From Lentilactobacillus kisonensis DSM 19906 = JCM 15041 (GTDB taxonomy: Bacteria > Bacillota > Bacilli > Lactobacillales > Lactobacillaceae), in assembly GCF_001434135.1 (NCBI RefSeq), contig NZ_AZEB01000007.1, forward strand, positions 1 to 64,000: DNA of 64,000 nucleotides, read 5' to 3'. The translations under genes were made by a program, and so were the position numbers. This document shows, one piece after another, positions 17,218 through 27,125 of the stretch. The first letter of the stretch is position 1, and the number at the start of each line of letters is the position of its first letter. Under the pieces are notes generated by a model. The model was not told where the DNA came from. It did no database searches and saw only the letters and a list, made by a program, of their open reading frames with translations.

Positions 17218-18540
17218 ATGAAGATCCTTAATTTCTTTGTTTTTCAAATATTGAGTAATGAAACCATTTTTCTTGGATTGGTTGCTCTCCTTGGCCTATT
17301 ACTCCAAAGAAAGTCCTTTCCGAAAGTGATTGATGGCACAGTAAAAACCGTCATTGGGCTCACAATCTTAGCATCTGGTGCTGGCATTTTAATCAATTCT
17401 TTGTCTCCAGTTGTTACTAAGTTAAATCAAACCCTTCACGTTCGTGGCGTACTGCCAACGAATGATGCGGTTTTGGGCGTTGTTCTCAGATTTAATACGA
17501 TTGCAAAAGATACGGTTATTACATTTTTATTGGCATTCTTTCTTCATCTACTACTAGTTAGACTCACGCCTGGAAAAAATTTTAAAAATGCTTATTTAAC
17601 GGCTCACTTAATGCTTTACCACGCCGCATTCATGAATGTTACTTTACCGGTTGTTCTTCATACTGGTGCCTTTTGGACGGTGACTGTGGGAACGATTCTA
17701 AATGCTCTTTATTATACCTATTCTCCCGCAATCCCTCGAGTTATTTCTCGTCCTTGGATGCACGACGTTTCAACACTTGGCTTCATGGATCAAGTTGGTT
17801 CCATTCTTGCCCACTTTATCGGAAAATGGTTTGGTAGCAGTGATCCAAATCAAGATGCAGATAACATGAAGCTACCAAAGTGGGCATCGATGTTCCGAGA
17901 CAATACAATTGTATTATTTTTCCTAATGCCTATAATATTCGTTGGCATTGGGATTGCCGTTGGAAAAGCCGGTATTCAATCTCTTGCTGGAACAGGCACT
18001 GGTGCTGTTAACTGGATTCTCTGGCTTATCCTTCAAGGATTTACGTTCACCGCAGGAATTGTTGTCCTGCTTGCTGGTGTTCGAATGTTCATTGGATCAA
18101 TTGTTCCTGCGTTCAAAGGAATTTCAGACAAATTTCTACCAGGAGCAATTCCAGCTTTAGATGCCCCAACAATCTTCCCTTATTCTCCCATGGGCGGAAT
18201 GTTTGGCTTCTTAGGATCAACGGTGGGATGTATCATTGTCACTTTTTTGACAATCATTTTCCACTCTCCGGTTATTGTCTTCCCTAGTCCAATTATTATG
18301 TATTTTGATGGTAACGTAATGGGCGTCTTTGGTAACAAAGCAGGTGGTTGGCGTGGTGCCATTGCTGCCGGCTTAATTACCGGTCTTATTTCGTCCGCTG
18401 CAGTAATCTTGTTCTACCCATTAACAGGCGCCGTTTATGGAAGCGGCCTAACCTGGTCGAACATTGACTACGCAATTGTTTGGATGCCGCTAATGTATCT
18501 ATTAAAGTTCCTGCGAACCTTAATTCTTGCATTCATTTAA
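17218..18540 (+). CDS. ulaA: PTS ascorbate-type EIIC permease
   Basis: A 440-residue membrane permease of the UlaA/SgaT family with about eleven hydrophobic segments. Family blocks include LGLLLQRKSFPKVIDGTVKT, the GAGILINSLSPV loop, LDAPTIFPYSPMGGMFGF and the GNKAGGWRGAIAAG motif near the C-terminus. It imports and phosphorylates L-ascorbate with UlaB and UlaC. It starts 5 bp after ulaC. A second member of the family is encoded at 25402-26772. Confidence 0.9.
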   Translation: MKILNFFVFQILSNETIFLGLVALLGLLLQRKSFPKVIDGTVKTVIGLTILASGAGILINSLSPVVTKLNQTLHVRGVLPTNDAVLGVVLRFNTIAKDTVITFLLAFFLHLLLVRLTPGKNFKNAYLTAHLMLYHAAFMNVTLPVVLHTGAFWTVTVGTILNALYYTYSPAIPRVISRPWMHDVSTLGFMDQVGSILAHFIGKWFGSSDPNQDADNMKLPKWASMFRDNTIVLFFLMPIIFVGIGIAVGKAGIQSLAGTGTGAVNWILWLILQGFTFTAGIVVLLAGVRMFIGSIVPAFKGISDKFLPGAIPALDAPTIFPYSPMGGMFGFLGSTVGCIIVTFLTIIFHSPVIVFPSPIIMYFDGNVMGVFGNKAGGWRGAIAAGLITGLISSAAVILFYPLTGAVYGSGLTWSNIDYAIVWMPLMYLLKFLRTLILAFI

Positions 18541-18577
18541 TTAAACTAAATCACTAATATTAATGGAGGAAATTATT

Positions 18578-18862
18578 ATGAAAATTGTTGCTGTATGTGG
18601 ATTAAGTGTTGGTTCAAGTGTTATTGCCAAAATGAACATTGAAAGTATTTTATCAGAAGAAAAGCGCGACGATATTGATGTTGATACTGTTGACTTAGGT
18701 AGTATTACTAGTGCTCCAGCTGATATTTACGTTACTACTCGTGAATTGTTTGAAGGATTTCCAGATGAAGATCGTGACAAAACCATCGTCCTAACAAACT
18801 TCGTTGATAAAAACGATATCAAGGCACATTTGGATCCTAAATTACAAGAATTAGAAAAATAA
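18578..18862 (+). CDS. ulaB: PTS ascorbate-type EIIB
   Basis: A 94-residue EIIB with the phospho-Cys in the N-terminal MKIVAVCGLSVGSSVIAKMN. The loop after the Cys (GLSVGSS) differs slightly from the common GNGQGSS of UlaB proteins. The ATG at 18578 is chosen because the conserved strand begins there and GGAGG lies just ahead. It lies between ulaA and the lactonase gene. Confidence 0.88.
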   Translation: MKIVAVCGLSVGSSVIAKMNIESILSEEKRDDIDVDTVDLGSITSAPADIYVTTRELFEGFPDEDRDKTIVLTNFVDKNDIKAHLDPKLQELEK

Positions 18863-18884
18863 GAAATCTGGGAAGGTTTTAACA

Positions 18885-19958
18885 ATGGGAGTAAAAAACG
18901 TTAGTGAAGTAACCGAACAAACGTGGAAGGATGAAGTGTTTCCTGAATGGGGAACTTGGTTAAATGAAGAGATCGAACGGACAACCGTGCCAAATAATAA
19001 GTTCATGATGTGGTGGCTTGTTAACATGGGCGTTTGGATAAAGACTGACAAACAAACCAGCATTGCAATTGATTTGTGGTGTGGAACTGGCAAAACCACT
19101 CACGATAAGCCAGACATGTCACCAAGACATCAATGGTCGAGGCTTACAGGTGGGCGGAAGATCCAACCCAACCTTAGAAGCCAACCAATGGTTATCAATC
19201 CCTTTGCTATTCATAATTTGGATGCCCTGCTTGTCACTCACTTCCATCATGATCATATTGATATGAACGTTGCTGCCGCTGTTTTACAAAATACGCCTGA
19301 TACCGTTCCATTTATTGGCCCAAAATATGTTGTCAAACAGTGGATTGATTGGGGCGTCCCAAAAGAACGCTGTCAAGTCGTTAAACCTGGAGATACGATC
19401 AACGTAGCAGACATTGAAATTAGCGTTACTGACTCTTTTGATCGTTCTGTTTTAATTACCGATCCAGATTCTGACGATCTACCAGATGATGCAACCATCC
19501 CAGAAATGGATGATCGAGCTGTTAATTACGTCATTAAAACCGATGCTGGCACTATTTATGATGCCGCTGATTCTCACTATTCTGCCTACTTTGCCAAACA
19601 CGGTCAGGATTTCAACATTGACGTTGCGTTAGTTGCCTATGGCGAAAACCCAGTTGGCGTCCAAGACAAAATGACGTCAGTAGATGTCTTAAGGGCTGCA
19701 GAAAGCCTTAATACAAGTGTTGTTATTCCACTTCATTGGGATGTTTGGACTAACATGCTAGGAAATCCAAATGAAATTGAAACTCTTTGGAAAATGCGCA
19801 AGGAACGCTTTGATTATAAATTTCACCCATTCTTATGGCTCCCTGGTGGTAGATTTACTTACCCTGATGATCAAGATAAGCTACAATACTACCATGATAG
19901 AGGGTTTGAGGATCGTTATTCACATCCGATTAACCTTCCTTATAAATCTTTTCTTTAA
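18885..19958 (+). CDS. ulaG: L-ascorbate-6-phosphate lactonase
   Basis: A 357-residue metallo-beta-lactamase-fold hydrolase that opens L-ascorbate 6-phosphate to 3-keto-L-gulonate 6-phosphate. The metal ligands are in LLVTHFHHDHIDMN (HxHxDH). The long N-terminal lead (WWLVNMGVWIKTDKQTSIAIDLWCGTGK) and the C-terminal FHPFLWLPGGRFTYPDD are typical of UlaG. It directly follows the PTS genes of its substrate, which makes the assignment firm. Confidence 0.93.
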   Translation: MGVKNVSEVTEQTWKDEVFPEWGTWLNEEIERTTVPNNKFMMWWLVNMGVWIKTDKQTSIAIDLWCGTGKTTHDKPDMSPRHQWSRLTGGRKIQPNLRSQPMVINPFAIHNLDALLVTHFHHDHIDMNVAAAVLQNTPDTVPFIGPKYVVKQWIDWGVPKERCQVVKPGDTINVADIEISVTDSFDRSVLITDPDSDDLPDDATIPEMDDRAVNYVIKTDAGTIYDAADSHYSAYFAKHGQDFNIDVALVAYGENPVGVQDKMTSVDVLRAAESLNTSVVIPLHWDVWTNMLGNPNEIETLWKMRKERFDYKFHPFLWLPGGRFTYPDDQDKLQYYHDRGFEDRYSHPINLPYKSFL

Positions 19959-19991
19959 TTATTAAGGTACAAAAGCGAAGGTGGATACTAA

Positions 19992-20612
19992 ATGAAAATA
20001 CAAGTAGCCATAGATCGGAAGTCACTGGAAGAAGCAACACACTTTGTTCAACTATTTGATGGTCGGGCCGATATCATTGAATTTGGTACTTCCCTTATTA
20101 AGGATTTTGGTCTTAACGACCTTCAGCCAATCGCTAATGACATCCAAGCAAGTCAGATTCTATATGACACCAAAACCGTTGATGAAGGGCAATATGAGTT
20201 TAAATCTGGTTTCAATTATGGCGCTAATTATTTAACGGTGATGGGGTCGGCATCTCCAAAGACCATCCAGCTCTGCTTTGATGAAACTTCATCAGACCAA
20301 GTAATGATGATCGACCTGTCAGACGTTTCTGAAGATCAGATTTCCCAGATTGATAATCTTAGTTCTGCGATCTATCTTTTGCACCATAATAACGATTTAG
20401 GTGTTCCCATTCAGGCAACCTCAATGGCTTCCAAGTTTAAAGAGGCTCACCCGAACGTCCGACACATTGCAATTGCTGGGGGTATTGACCTAAAAGCCGC
20501 TGAAGCACTTAAAGAACAAGGAATTGTTGAAGTAATCGTTGTTGGTGGATCAATCACAGGTGATCCGAACCCAAAGGAACAGTTGGAACGATTTTTGCAT
20601 ATTATTAAGTAG
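19992..20612 (+). CDS. ulaD: 3-keto-L-gulonate-6-phosphate decarboxylase
   Basis: A 206-residue TIM-barrel enzyme of the OMP decarboxylase suprafamily, giving L-xylulose 5-phosphate and CO2. The N-terminal MKIQVAIDRKSLEEA, the IIEFGTSLIKDFG strand and the phosphate-binding VIVVGGSITGDPNPKE fit the KGPDC/HPS group. The related hexulose-6-phosphate synthases share the fold, but the operon context favours UlaD. The epimerases UlaE and UlaF, needed to reach D-xylulose 5-phosphate, are not encoded in this operon or window. Confidence 0.85.
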   Translation: MKIQVAIDRKSLEEATHFVQLFDGRADIIEFGTSLIKDFGLNDLQPIANDIQASQILYDTKTVDEGQYEFKSGFNYGANYLTVMGSASPKTIQLCFDETSSDQVMMIDLSDVSEDQISQIDNLSSAIYLLHHNNDLGVPIQATSMASKFKEAHPNVRHIAIAGGIDLKAAEALKEQGIVEVIVVGGSITGDPNPKEQLERFLHIIK

Positions 20613-20749
20613 AATACTTTGGTTTATTGTTGCTAGGAGAGGGAATAGACATTTAGATCCCAGAATTTAATCAATATATTTGTGGTAATCAAAGGTGCCA
20701 TCACAAATGAAAATGCGATTAATCTCCTTTTTTAATTGGTAAAGAAAAT

Positions 20750-20798
20750 AACACCCCAATATTTAGTTGATTATGTTCATCTAAATATCGGGGTGTTT
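20750..20798. terminator. Bidirectional terminator between ulaD and rpiA
   Basis: AACACCCCAATATTTAG pairs with CTAAATATCGGGGTGTT and is followed by TTAT. It separates the convergent ula operon and rpiA. Confidence 0.9.
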
Positions 20799-20851
20799 TA
20801 TATAATTGTAAGTCTCTCTTTACAAATTAACGATTAATCATTCATAGGCTA

Positions 20852-21535
20852 CTATCTTGCGTGTAAAATTTCCGGGCCAGTTTCACGACCAACAATCACT
20901 GTATTAACAATATCCAAAAACAATCCATGTTCAACGACTCCGGTCATATGATCCAAACTCGCAGCAACTTTTTGTGAATTATTAATTTTGCTCATATGCA
21001 AATCAATAATATAATTATTTGAATCTGTCATTACATAATGATTATTTTTCATTCGAAACTTTGGATGATAGCCACCAATCTCCAAGCGTTTAAAAAGCTG
21101 CTTACTACCATAAGGAATTACTTCAAGCGGCAACGGAAATGATCCAAGTTGATCTGCCATCTTACTTTCGTCAACGATCCACATATTCTTTTCAGAATTA
21201 ATCGCAACGATTTTTTCCCAGAGATGAGCACCACCGCCACCCTTAATTCCTTGAAAATTAGGATCGATTTGATCGGCACCATCAATTGTTAAATCGATGT
21301 GGTCAACCTCATCAACTCCCTTAGTTTCAATTCCTAAATCGTTTGCTTGCTTCTTCGTTCTTTCAGAAGTTGGGACACCAACAATGGATAGCCCTTCATC
21401 TTTAACTCGCTTCCCTAAAGCATCTACCATAAATCTGACTGTTGATCCTGTCCCCAAGCCAACTACCATACCATCCTTAATGAATTTAACTGCTTCCTCG
21501 CCAACTAATTTCTTCAGCTCATCTTGATGTGTCAT
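20852..21535 (-). CDS. rpiA: Ribose-5-phosphate isomerase A
   Basis: A 227-residue enzyme interconverting ribose 5-phosphate and ribulose 5-phosphate. The motifs [25 protein letters not shown] (catalytic Asp) and [14 protein letters not shown] are diagnostic for RpiA. It follows the ptsI gene with a hairpin between them, so it may be partly uncoupled from the upstream operon. With the transketolase gene it forms a pentose-phosphate module near two pentose-type PTS loci. Confidence 0.95.
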   Translation of the reverse strand: MTHQDELKKLVGEEAVKFIKDGMVVGLGTGSTVRFMVDALGKRVKDEGLSIVGVPTSERTKKQANDLGIETKGVDEVDHIDLTIDGADQIDPNFQGIKGGGGAHLWEKIVAINSEKNMWIVDESKMADQLGSFPLPLEVIPYGSKQLFKRLEIGGYHPKFRMKNNHYVMTDSNNYIIDLHMSKINNSQKVAASLDHMTGVVEHGLFLDIVNTVIVGRETGPEILHAR

Positions 21536-21567
21536 CGTAAAATTCTCCTTTATTTATATGTACAACA

Positions 21568-21613
21568 AGAGGCTGAAACAAATTCCTGTTGGACTCATCG
21601 TTTCAACCTCTTG
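21568..21613 (-). terminator. Hairpin between ptsI copy 2 and rpiA
   Basis: AAGAGG-C-TGAAAC pairs with GTTTCA-A-CCTCTT. On the minus strand it follows the ptsI stop and precedes rpiA. The T-run is weak (CTTGTTGTAC), so it may be an attenuating or processing hairpin and not a full stop. Confidence 0.55.
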
Positions 21614-21635
21614 CTTGTATGACTGTCATTAATGA

Positions 21636-23375
21636 TTATTGGGCAACACCCGTGAGACGTTTGTTAACTAATGATTCAACTTCATCAGCTGTTTGGCACT
21701 TCGCTAAAACCTCGTCGACAATAGTTGAACATTCGCCTGTGGTAAGGCCTCTCATCTGGCTTCGAGACCTTAAAATTGAACTAGAACTCATCGAATACTC
21801 ATCAAGCCCCATTCCCAAAAGAAGTGGTAATGCCCGTTGGTCGCCGGCCATTTCACCACACATTGCTGCAATCTTACCCTCAGCATGTGCCGAATCAATA
21901 ACATGTTTAATCAGCCTTAAGAGAGCAGGGTTCAGTGGTTGGTAAAGATACGAAACCGCATCGTTACCTCGATCAGCTGCAAAGGAATACTGAATCAAAT
22001 CGTTGGTGCCAATGCTAAAGAAATCAACTTCTTTTGCAAATTGATCCGCAAAGATCGCAGCTGCTGGAATTTCAATCATAATTCCGAGTTTAATATCATC
22101 ACCAATGCCTGGAGCATCTTGTTGTAATTTTTGCTTTTCTTCCATAAAGACTTGTTTAGCCTTACGAAATTCATCCAGCGTCGCAATCATTGGAAACATA
22201 ATTCTAAGCTGGCCAAACTTTGATGCCCTGATTAAAGCACGCAACTGTGTTCTAAAGATATTCTGGCGATCAAGTGAAATTCGAATTGCCCGGTAGCCCA
22301 AAAATGGATTCATTTCTTCAGGCAATGGCAGATATGGTAATGGTTTGTCACCACCAATATCCATTGTCCGAATAACAACTGGCTTGCCGTTCATTGATTC
22401 AGCAACCTTTTTATACGACTCAAACTGCTGATCTTCCGTTGGCAGAGAATCGCTATCCATATACAGGAATTCTGTTCTAAACAGGCCCACCGCATCTGCA
22501 CCAGCTTTTAGTGCATCATCAACGTCTGCTGGGGTCCCAATATTGGCCGCAATTTCAAATTGCTTACCATCTTTTGAAATCGAAGGTGCATCAACTAACT
22601 TCGCCCATTCAGCCTTTTTGGTAGCAAATTCAGTCGCCTTTTGCTCATATTCGCTAACTTCGTCCTGCGATGGATTGACAATTGCAACCCCGTTCAGTCC
22701 ATCAAGAATCAGCTGATCACCGTTAGCAATCTCGGTGGTAGCCTTCTCAGAGCCAACCACTGCCGGAATTTCAAGTGTCCGTGACATGATAGCCGAATGG
22801 CTGGTTCGCCCACCCATATCAGTAATCATTCCTTTAATATACTTCTTATTCATCTGAGAAGTATCTGAAGGCGTGATTTCATGGGCAACAACGATCACTG
22901 GACTGTTTATTGAAGCAAGATTCGGCAATTGTTTACCAAGCAAGTGACTTAATGCCCGTTTGGCAATATCTTTAACATCTGCTGCTCGTTCTTGCATATA
23001 CTTATTGTCGGTCATTGCAGCCAACGTCTCAGCAAAGTTAGTCGTCACATCAACTAACGCCTGTTCTGCGTTAACCTTATCAGTCTTAATTTCATCCTCA
23101 ATCTGCTTGATCATATCTGGATCAGATAGCATCGCAATATGAGCATCAAACACTGCAACTTCATCTTCACCAAGGCTAGCTTTTGCATTCTGTTTGATCT
23201 TTTTTAACTCTTCAATGGAATTATCAAAGGAAGCATGAAGTCGCTTAATTTCTGCAGCGTCATCTGAGATGGTCTGTTTTTTAAAGCTTAAATCCGGATC
23301 AACCAACAAGTAGGCTTTGGCAATACCAATTCCATCGCTGGCAGCAATTCCACTAACTTTCTTGGACAAAATCAT
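21636..23375 (-). CDS. ptsI: PTS enzyme I, copy 2
   Basis: A 579-residue enzyme I, close to the copy at 9426-11156 over its whole length; only scattered positions differ, such as the C-terminal VNKRLTGVAQ. The phospho-His motif GGRTSHSAIMSRTLEIP, the PEP-site blocks and the Cys in IAAMCGEMAGD are intact, so it should be active. It lies 24 bp after the transketolase gene in the ascorbate-family PTS operon and again lacks a ptsH partner. DNA identity to copy 1 is clearly lower than protein identity, except in local patches (for example the 59-bp identical stretch at 22306-22364), which may reflect gene conversion. Confidence 0.95.
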   Translation of the reverse strand: MILSKKVSGIAASDGIGIAKAYLLVDPDLSFKKQTISDDAAEIKRLHASFDNSIEELKKIKQNAKASLGEDEVAVFDAHIAMLSDPDMIKQIEDEIKTDKVNAEQALVDVTTNFAETLAAMTDNKYMQERAADVKDIAKRALSHLLGKQLPNLASINSPVIVVAHEITPSDTSQMNKKYIKGMITDMGGRTSHSAIMSRTLEIPAVVGSEKATTEIANGDQLILDGLNGVAIVNPSQDEVSEYEQKATEFATKKAEWAKLVDAPSISKDGKQFEIAANIGTPADVDDALKAGADAVGLFRTEFLYMDSDSLPTEDQQFESYKKVAESMNGKPVVIRTMDIGGDKPLPYLPLPEEMNPFLGYRAIRISLDRQNIFRTQLRALIRASKFGQLRIMFPMIATLDEFRKAKQVFMEEKQKLQQDAPGIGDDIKLGIMIEIPAAAIFADQFAKEVDFFSIGTNDLIQYSFAADRGNDAVSYLYQPLNPALLRLIKHVIDSAHAEGKIAAMCGEMAGDQRALPLLLGMGLDEYSMSSSSILRSRSQMRGLTTGECSTIVDEVLAKCQTADEVESLVNKRLTGVAQ

Positions 23376-23399
23376 CCCTCCTTATTAACTTTAAGATGC

Positions 23400-25373
23400 T
23401 TAAAATTTATCCCATAGCTTCTTGAAAGTATTAACAACATTTTCTGTGTTAAAACCATAACTATCAACCACTTTTGGCCCTTTACCACTTGCCCCAAAGC
23501 GATCAACGCCAATAATTGCGCCTTTAAGACCCGTGAATTGTGACCATACGAAGCTGGTTCCCATTTCAATAGCAACTCGGTGTTCAACATCAGGTGGCAA
23601 AACGGAATCTTTATATTCTTGACTTTGTCGGTTAAATAACTCAATACATGGCATTGAGACAACTCGAACGTCAAAGTTCAGTTCACTTAATTTGTTTTGA
23701 GCTTCTAGAGCAAGGTGAACCTCGGAACCGCTAGCAATCAAAATACCATCTGGCGTTGCCGCAGTTGAATCAGAAAGTATATAACCACCCTTAGCAACTG
23801 GGGCACCCAGCGTTTCCTTTAGCACGGGCAATTTCTGCCGCGAAGTCACCAGAATATTCGGTTTGTCAGTTGTTTCACCAATAACTTTCCAAGCAGCTTC
23901 CGTTTCATTTGCATCTGCGGGTCGAATAACATTAACATTTGGAATTGCTCGTAAGCCAACTAACTGTTCAATTGGTTCGTGTGTTGGGCCATCTTCACCA
24001 ACTGCTAATGAGTCATGGGAATAAATAAAAATTGATGGCAAATGCTGGATTGCTGCAAGTCGGATAGCTGCCTTCATGTAATCGCTGAAGACGAAGAAGG
24101 TACTTCCAAAAGCTCGACTTCCGCCATGAAGATTAATTCCATTAACGGCAGCTCCCATTCCAAACTCCCGAACACCGAAGAAAATATTTCTTCCACTAGG
24201 GTTTTCATCGGTAAAATCACCATCATCTTTTAAGTAAGTCTTATTAGATGAAGATAAATCAGCCGCGCCACCCCAGAACTGGGGATTTTTATCCGCAACC
24301 TGTTGTAAAAGCTCAGAACTTGCAACCCGGGTAGCGATCTCATCTCCCGGCTTGTAAGATGTCTTAATGCTACTTGTATCCAAAGTATTGGCCCGTAGTT
24401 GCCCAGCTTCTGCTGGATATTCATACGAATACTTGTTAAACAAATCTTTCCAGTCACTGTAGGCAACACTCTTAAGGTTAACGAAATTATCGTACATATC
24501 ATAGATATCTTTTGAAAATTCGAATGGTGCTAAATCCCAATGGTAATTTTCTCGAGTTTTTTCGACGTTTTCTGGTCCCATAGCTGCACCATGGACTTTA
24601 TTGGTACCTGCCAATGGTGTCCCATAGCCAATAACCGTTTTTACTTCAATAAACGAAGGCTGGTCCGTTCTCTTTGCAGATTCGATTGCAGATTGAATGG
24701 CATCAAGATCATTACCATCTTTTACATAGCTATAATCCCAGCCAGCTGCCTTGACGCGCCCCGCAACATCTTCCTCTGTACTCAAACTAAGTGGTCCATC
24801 TAATGAAATGTCATTTGAATCATACAAAACAATTAATTTACTCAGCTTCTTATCGCCGGCAATATTTAAGGCTTCATGGCTCAATCCTTCCATCAAGTCA
24901 CCATCACCAACAAGTGCATACGTATAATGATCGATAATGTTATAATCCGGACGATTATAAACATTAGCTAAGTGTCGTTCAGCAATAGCCATCCCAACAG
25001 CCATCCCAAGGCCCTGAGCCAAAGGACCAGTCGTTGCATCGACGCCTTCAGTATGACCGAACTCTGGATGACCCGGAGTCATTGACCCTAATTGACGAAA
25101 TTGTTTAATATCATCCATTGAGACACTGAATTTATTGAAATGAAGCAGACTATATAGCAATGCTGATCCATGACCTGCAGATAAGACAAACCGGTCGCGG
25201 TTCAACCACTTTGGATCCTTAGGATTAAAATTCATCATTTTTTCCCAAAGAACATATGCCATTGGTGCAGCATCAATTGGCAGTCCTGGATGACCACTCT
25301 TAGCTTTTTCAATCATATCAATGCTTAAAAATCTGAGCGCATTAACCGCTTTCATTTCATCTGGTGAACTCAT
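23400..25373 (-). CDS. tkt: Transketolase
   Basis: A 657-residue full-length transketolase that moves two-carbon units between sugar phosphates using thiamine diphosphate. It shows the N-terminal FLSIDMIEKAKSGHPGLPID, the cofactor motif VGDGDLMEGLSHEALN, the FGVREFGMGAAVNG pyrimidine-domain Glu and SHDSLAVGEDGPTHEP. It is co-transcribed with the ascorbate-family PTS upstream and ptsI downstream. That implies the transported sugar enters the pentose-phosphate pool, feeding the phosphoketolase route of a heterofermenter. Confidence 0.95.
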   Translation of the reverse strand: MSSPDEMKAVNALRFLSIDMIEKAKSGHPGLPIDAAPMAYVLWEKMMNFNPKDPKWLNRDRFVLSAGHGSALLYSLLHFNKFSVSMDDIKQFRQLGSMTPGHPEFGHTEGVDATTGPLAQGLGMAVGMAIAERHLANVYNRPDYNIIDHYTYALVGDGDLMEGLSHEALNIAGDKKLSKLIVLYDSNDISLDGPLSLSTEEDVAGRVKAAGWDYSYVKDGNDLDAIQSAIESAKRTDQPSFIEVKTVIGYGTPLAGTNKVHGAAMGPENVEKTRENYHWDLAPFEFSKDIYDMYDNFVNLKSVAYSDWKDLFNKYSYEYPAEAGQLRANTLDTSSIKTSYKPGDEIATRVASSELLQQVADKNPQFWGGAADLSSSNKTYLKDDGDFTDENPSGRNIFFGVREFGMGAAVNGINLHGGSRAFGSTFFVFSDYMKAAIRLAAIQHLPSIFIYSHDSLAVGEDGPTHEPIEQLVGLRAIPNVNVIRPADANETEAAWKVIGETTDKPNILVTSRQKLPVLKETLGAPVAKGGYILSDSTAATPDGILIASGSEVHLALEAQNKLSELNFDVRVVSMPCIELFNRQSQEYKDSVLPPDVEHRVAIEMGTSFVWSQFTGLKGAIIGVDRFGASGKGPKVVDSYGFNTENVVNTFKKLWDKF

Positions 25374-25401
25374 AAAACTGCCTCCTATTTATATCTTATA
25401 A

Positions 25402-26772
25402 TTAATCTTGATTTGCTTTGGTAGATTTTGCTCGCTGAGTGAGAATTGCACTAAGAATAAGAACACAGGCAAGAAATCCTAAAATTCCAACAATCAGTGC
25501 AATCTTTCCAAACCCACCTAAGTTTCCTAACAAGATCCCGGGAATTAAGTAGTCTGTATCAGCAAACGTTGATGCAGCTAGTTTCAAACCACCAAGAACT
25601 GGTAGAATAAATAATGGTAACCAGCTAATAATCAAACTATTAACCGTGGCACCAATGATTGCACCTCGACGACCACCGGCAGCATTTCCGTAAATACCTG
25701 CTGCGGCGCCACAGAAGAAGTGACCAACGACTCCAGGAATAATAACAGTGGTGCCCATCGCAATCATTCCAAACATTGATAAAGTACCAACGATAAAACT
25801 AACAAAGAATCCTAGTAAAACAGCATTTGGTGCATATGGGAAAATAATTGGAACATCAAGAGCTGGCTTGGAATTAGGAACAAGCTTTTGAGCAATTCCT
25901 TGGAATGCCGGGATAATTTCACCCAAAATCATTCGAACTCCTTGCAGAACAACAACGAACCCAGCAGCGAATGTACCAGCTTGAATCATTGCATAAATAA
26001 TGTAATTATTCCCTGCACTTAAATTCTTTTCAACAAATTGGGGGCCCGCCATAATAGCTAAAATAATGTAAACAATCCCCATTAATAATGTGATTGAAAC
26101 TGTTGAATCACGTAAGAATCCTAAACTTTGAGGAATCTTCAAATCTTCTGTGCTCTTTTTAGAATCACCGAACCATTTCCCCATTAACCCGGAAATGGCA
26201 TAACCAATATTACCTGTATGACCCATCGCAACTTCATCGCCGCCTGTAATCTTACGCATGAACGGCTGGCAAAGTGCAGGCGTTACTGTTAATAAAGTCC
26301 CTTCGAAAATACCACCAAGTACAATTGTTTGCCATCCTGATCCAAGGTGTGCACTGACCAAGATAACGGCAGTCAAACACGATACATAAAGCATTGCTTG
26401 TCCAGTAAGGAAAATATACTTAAATCGTGTGAATCTTGCTAATAGAATATTAACAATCATACCAACCAACATAATTAAAGCAGTTGTCGTCCCGTATTTA
26501 ACAAGGGCAATCGCAACCACGGCTTCATTACTTGGAACAACTCCTTGAACATGTAAAGCAAATTTGAACATTGAAGCAAACGGTGTCAATGAATTACTTA
26601 ATATTCCGGCACCACCAATTAGAACCAGGAACCCAGCAAAAGTCTTAATTGTTCCCTGGATAACTTCAGTACTCTTTTTCTTTTGAAGTAATAATCCCAG
26701 CATTGCGATCAAAGCAACCAATATAGCTGGTTGGGTTGCAATACTGACGAACAGATTTAATATTGCTTTCAT
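25402..26772 (-). CDS. PTS ascorbate-family EIIC permease (second system)
   Basis: A 456-residue permease of the UlaA/SgaT family with about eleven hydrophobic segments, including VIQGTIKTFAGFLVLIGGAG, ALDVPIIFPYAPNAVLLGF and the GNAAGGRRGAIIGA motif. It is clearly a paralogue of UlaA at 17218-18540 but sits with transketolase and ptsI, not with ascorbate enzymes. The substrate is more likely a pentose, pentitol or other sugar than ascorbate (inference). Its partners are the EIIB and EIIA genes just upstream. Confidence 0.88.
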   Translation of the reverse strand: MKAILNLFVSIATQPAILVALIAMLGLLLQKKKSTEVIQGTIKTFAGFLVLIGGAGILSNSLTPFASMFKFALHVQGVVPSNEAVVAIALVKYGTTTALIMLVGMIVNILLARFTRFKYIFLTGQAMLYVSCLTAVILVSAHLGSGWQTIVLGGIFEGTLLTVTPALCQPFMRKITGGDEVAMGHTGNIGYAISGLMGKWFGDSKKSTEDLKIPQSLGFLRDSTVSITLLMGIVYIILAIMAGPQFVEKNLSAGNNYIIYAMIQAGTFAAGFVVVLQGVRMILGEIIPAFQGIAQKLVPNSKPALDVPIIFPYAPNAVLLGFFVSFIVGTLSMFGMIAMGTTVIIPGVVGHFFCGAAAGIYGNAAGGRRGAIIGATVNSLIISWLPLFILPVLGGLKLAASTFADTDYLIPGILLGNLGGFGKIALIVGILGFLACVLILSAILTQRAKSTKANQD

Positions 26773-26799
26773 AACTTAGAACCCCCTGCGGCTGTTAGC

Positions 26800-27105
26800 C
26801 TACTTAGCATCGTATTTAATATTCTCTCGATCCAAAATATCGTTAACATGCTCTTTAGTCTCATTCTTATCAATTAGACTCTTAAGCAAAACAACTTTAT
26901 CTTTTGGAAGTGAACTAACGGCGTTAGCAAGGGTAGATTCTACAAAGAAATAGTCTGCTGCATTTGCTGAAGCACTACCAACATCTGAGTGATCAACCTG
27001 GATATTACTTGTATCAACATTTTCATCCTTCATAATTGCCTGAATATTCATCTGAACCATAAAGCTTGTACCTAAACCACTTTGGCAAACTGCTAAAATT
27101 TTCAT
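26800..27105 (-). CDS. PTS ascorbate-family EIIB (second system)
   Basis: A 101-residue EIIB with the phospho-Cys in MKILAVCQSGLGTSFMVQMN, the canonical SgaB motif. It receives phosphate from the EIIA encoded upstream. It sits in the order EIIA-EIIB-EIIC-tkt-ptsI, with a strong GGAGG site. Confidence 0.9.
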   Translation of the reverse strand: MKILAVCQSGLGTSFMVQMNIQAIMKDENVDTSNIQVDHSDVGSASANAADYFFVESTLANAVSSLPKDKVVLLKSLIDKNETKEHVNDILDRENIKYDAK

Positions 27106-27125
27106 AATTGTTCCTCCTAATGTTG

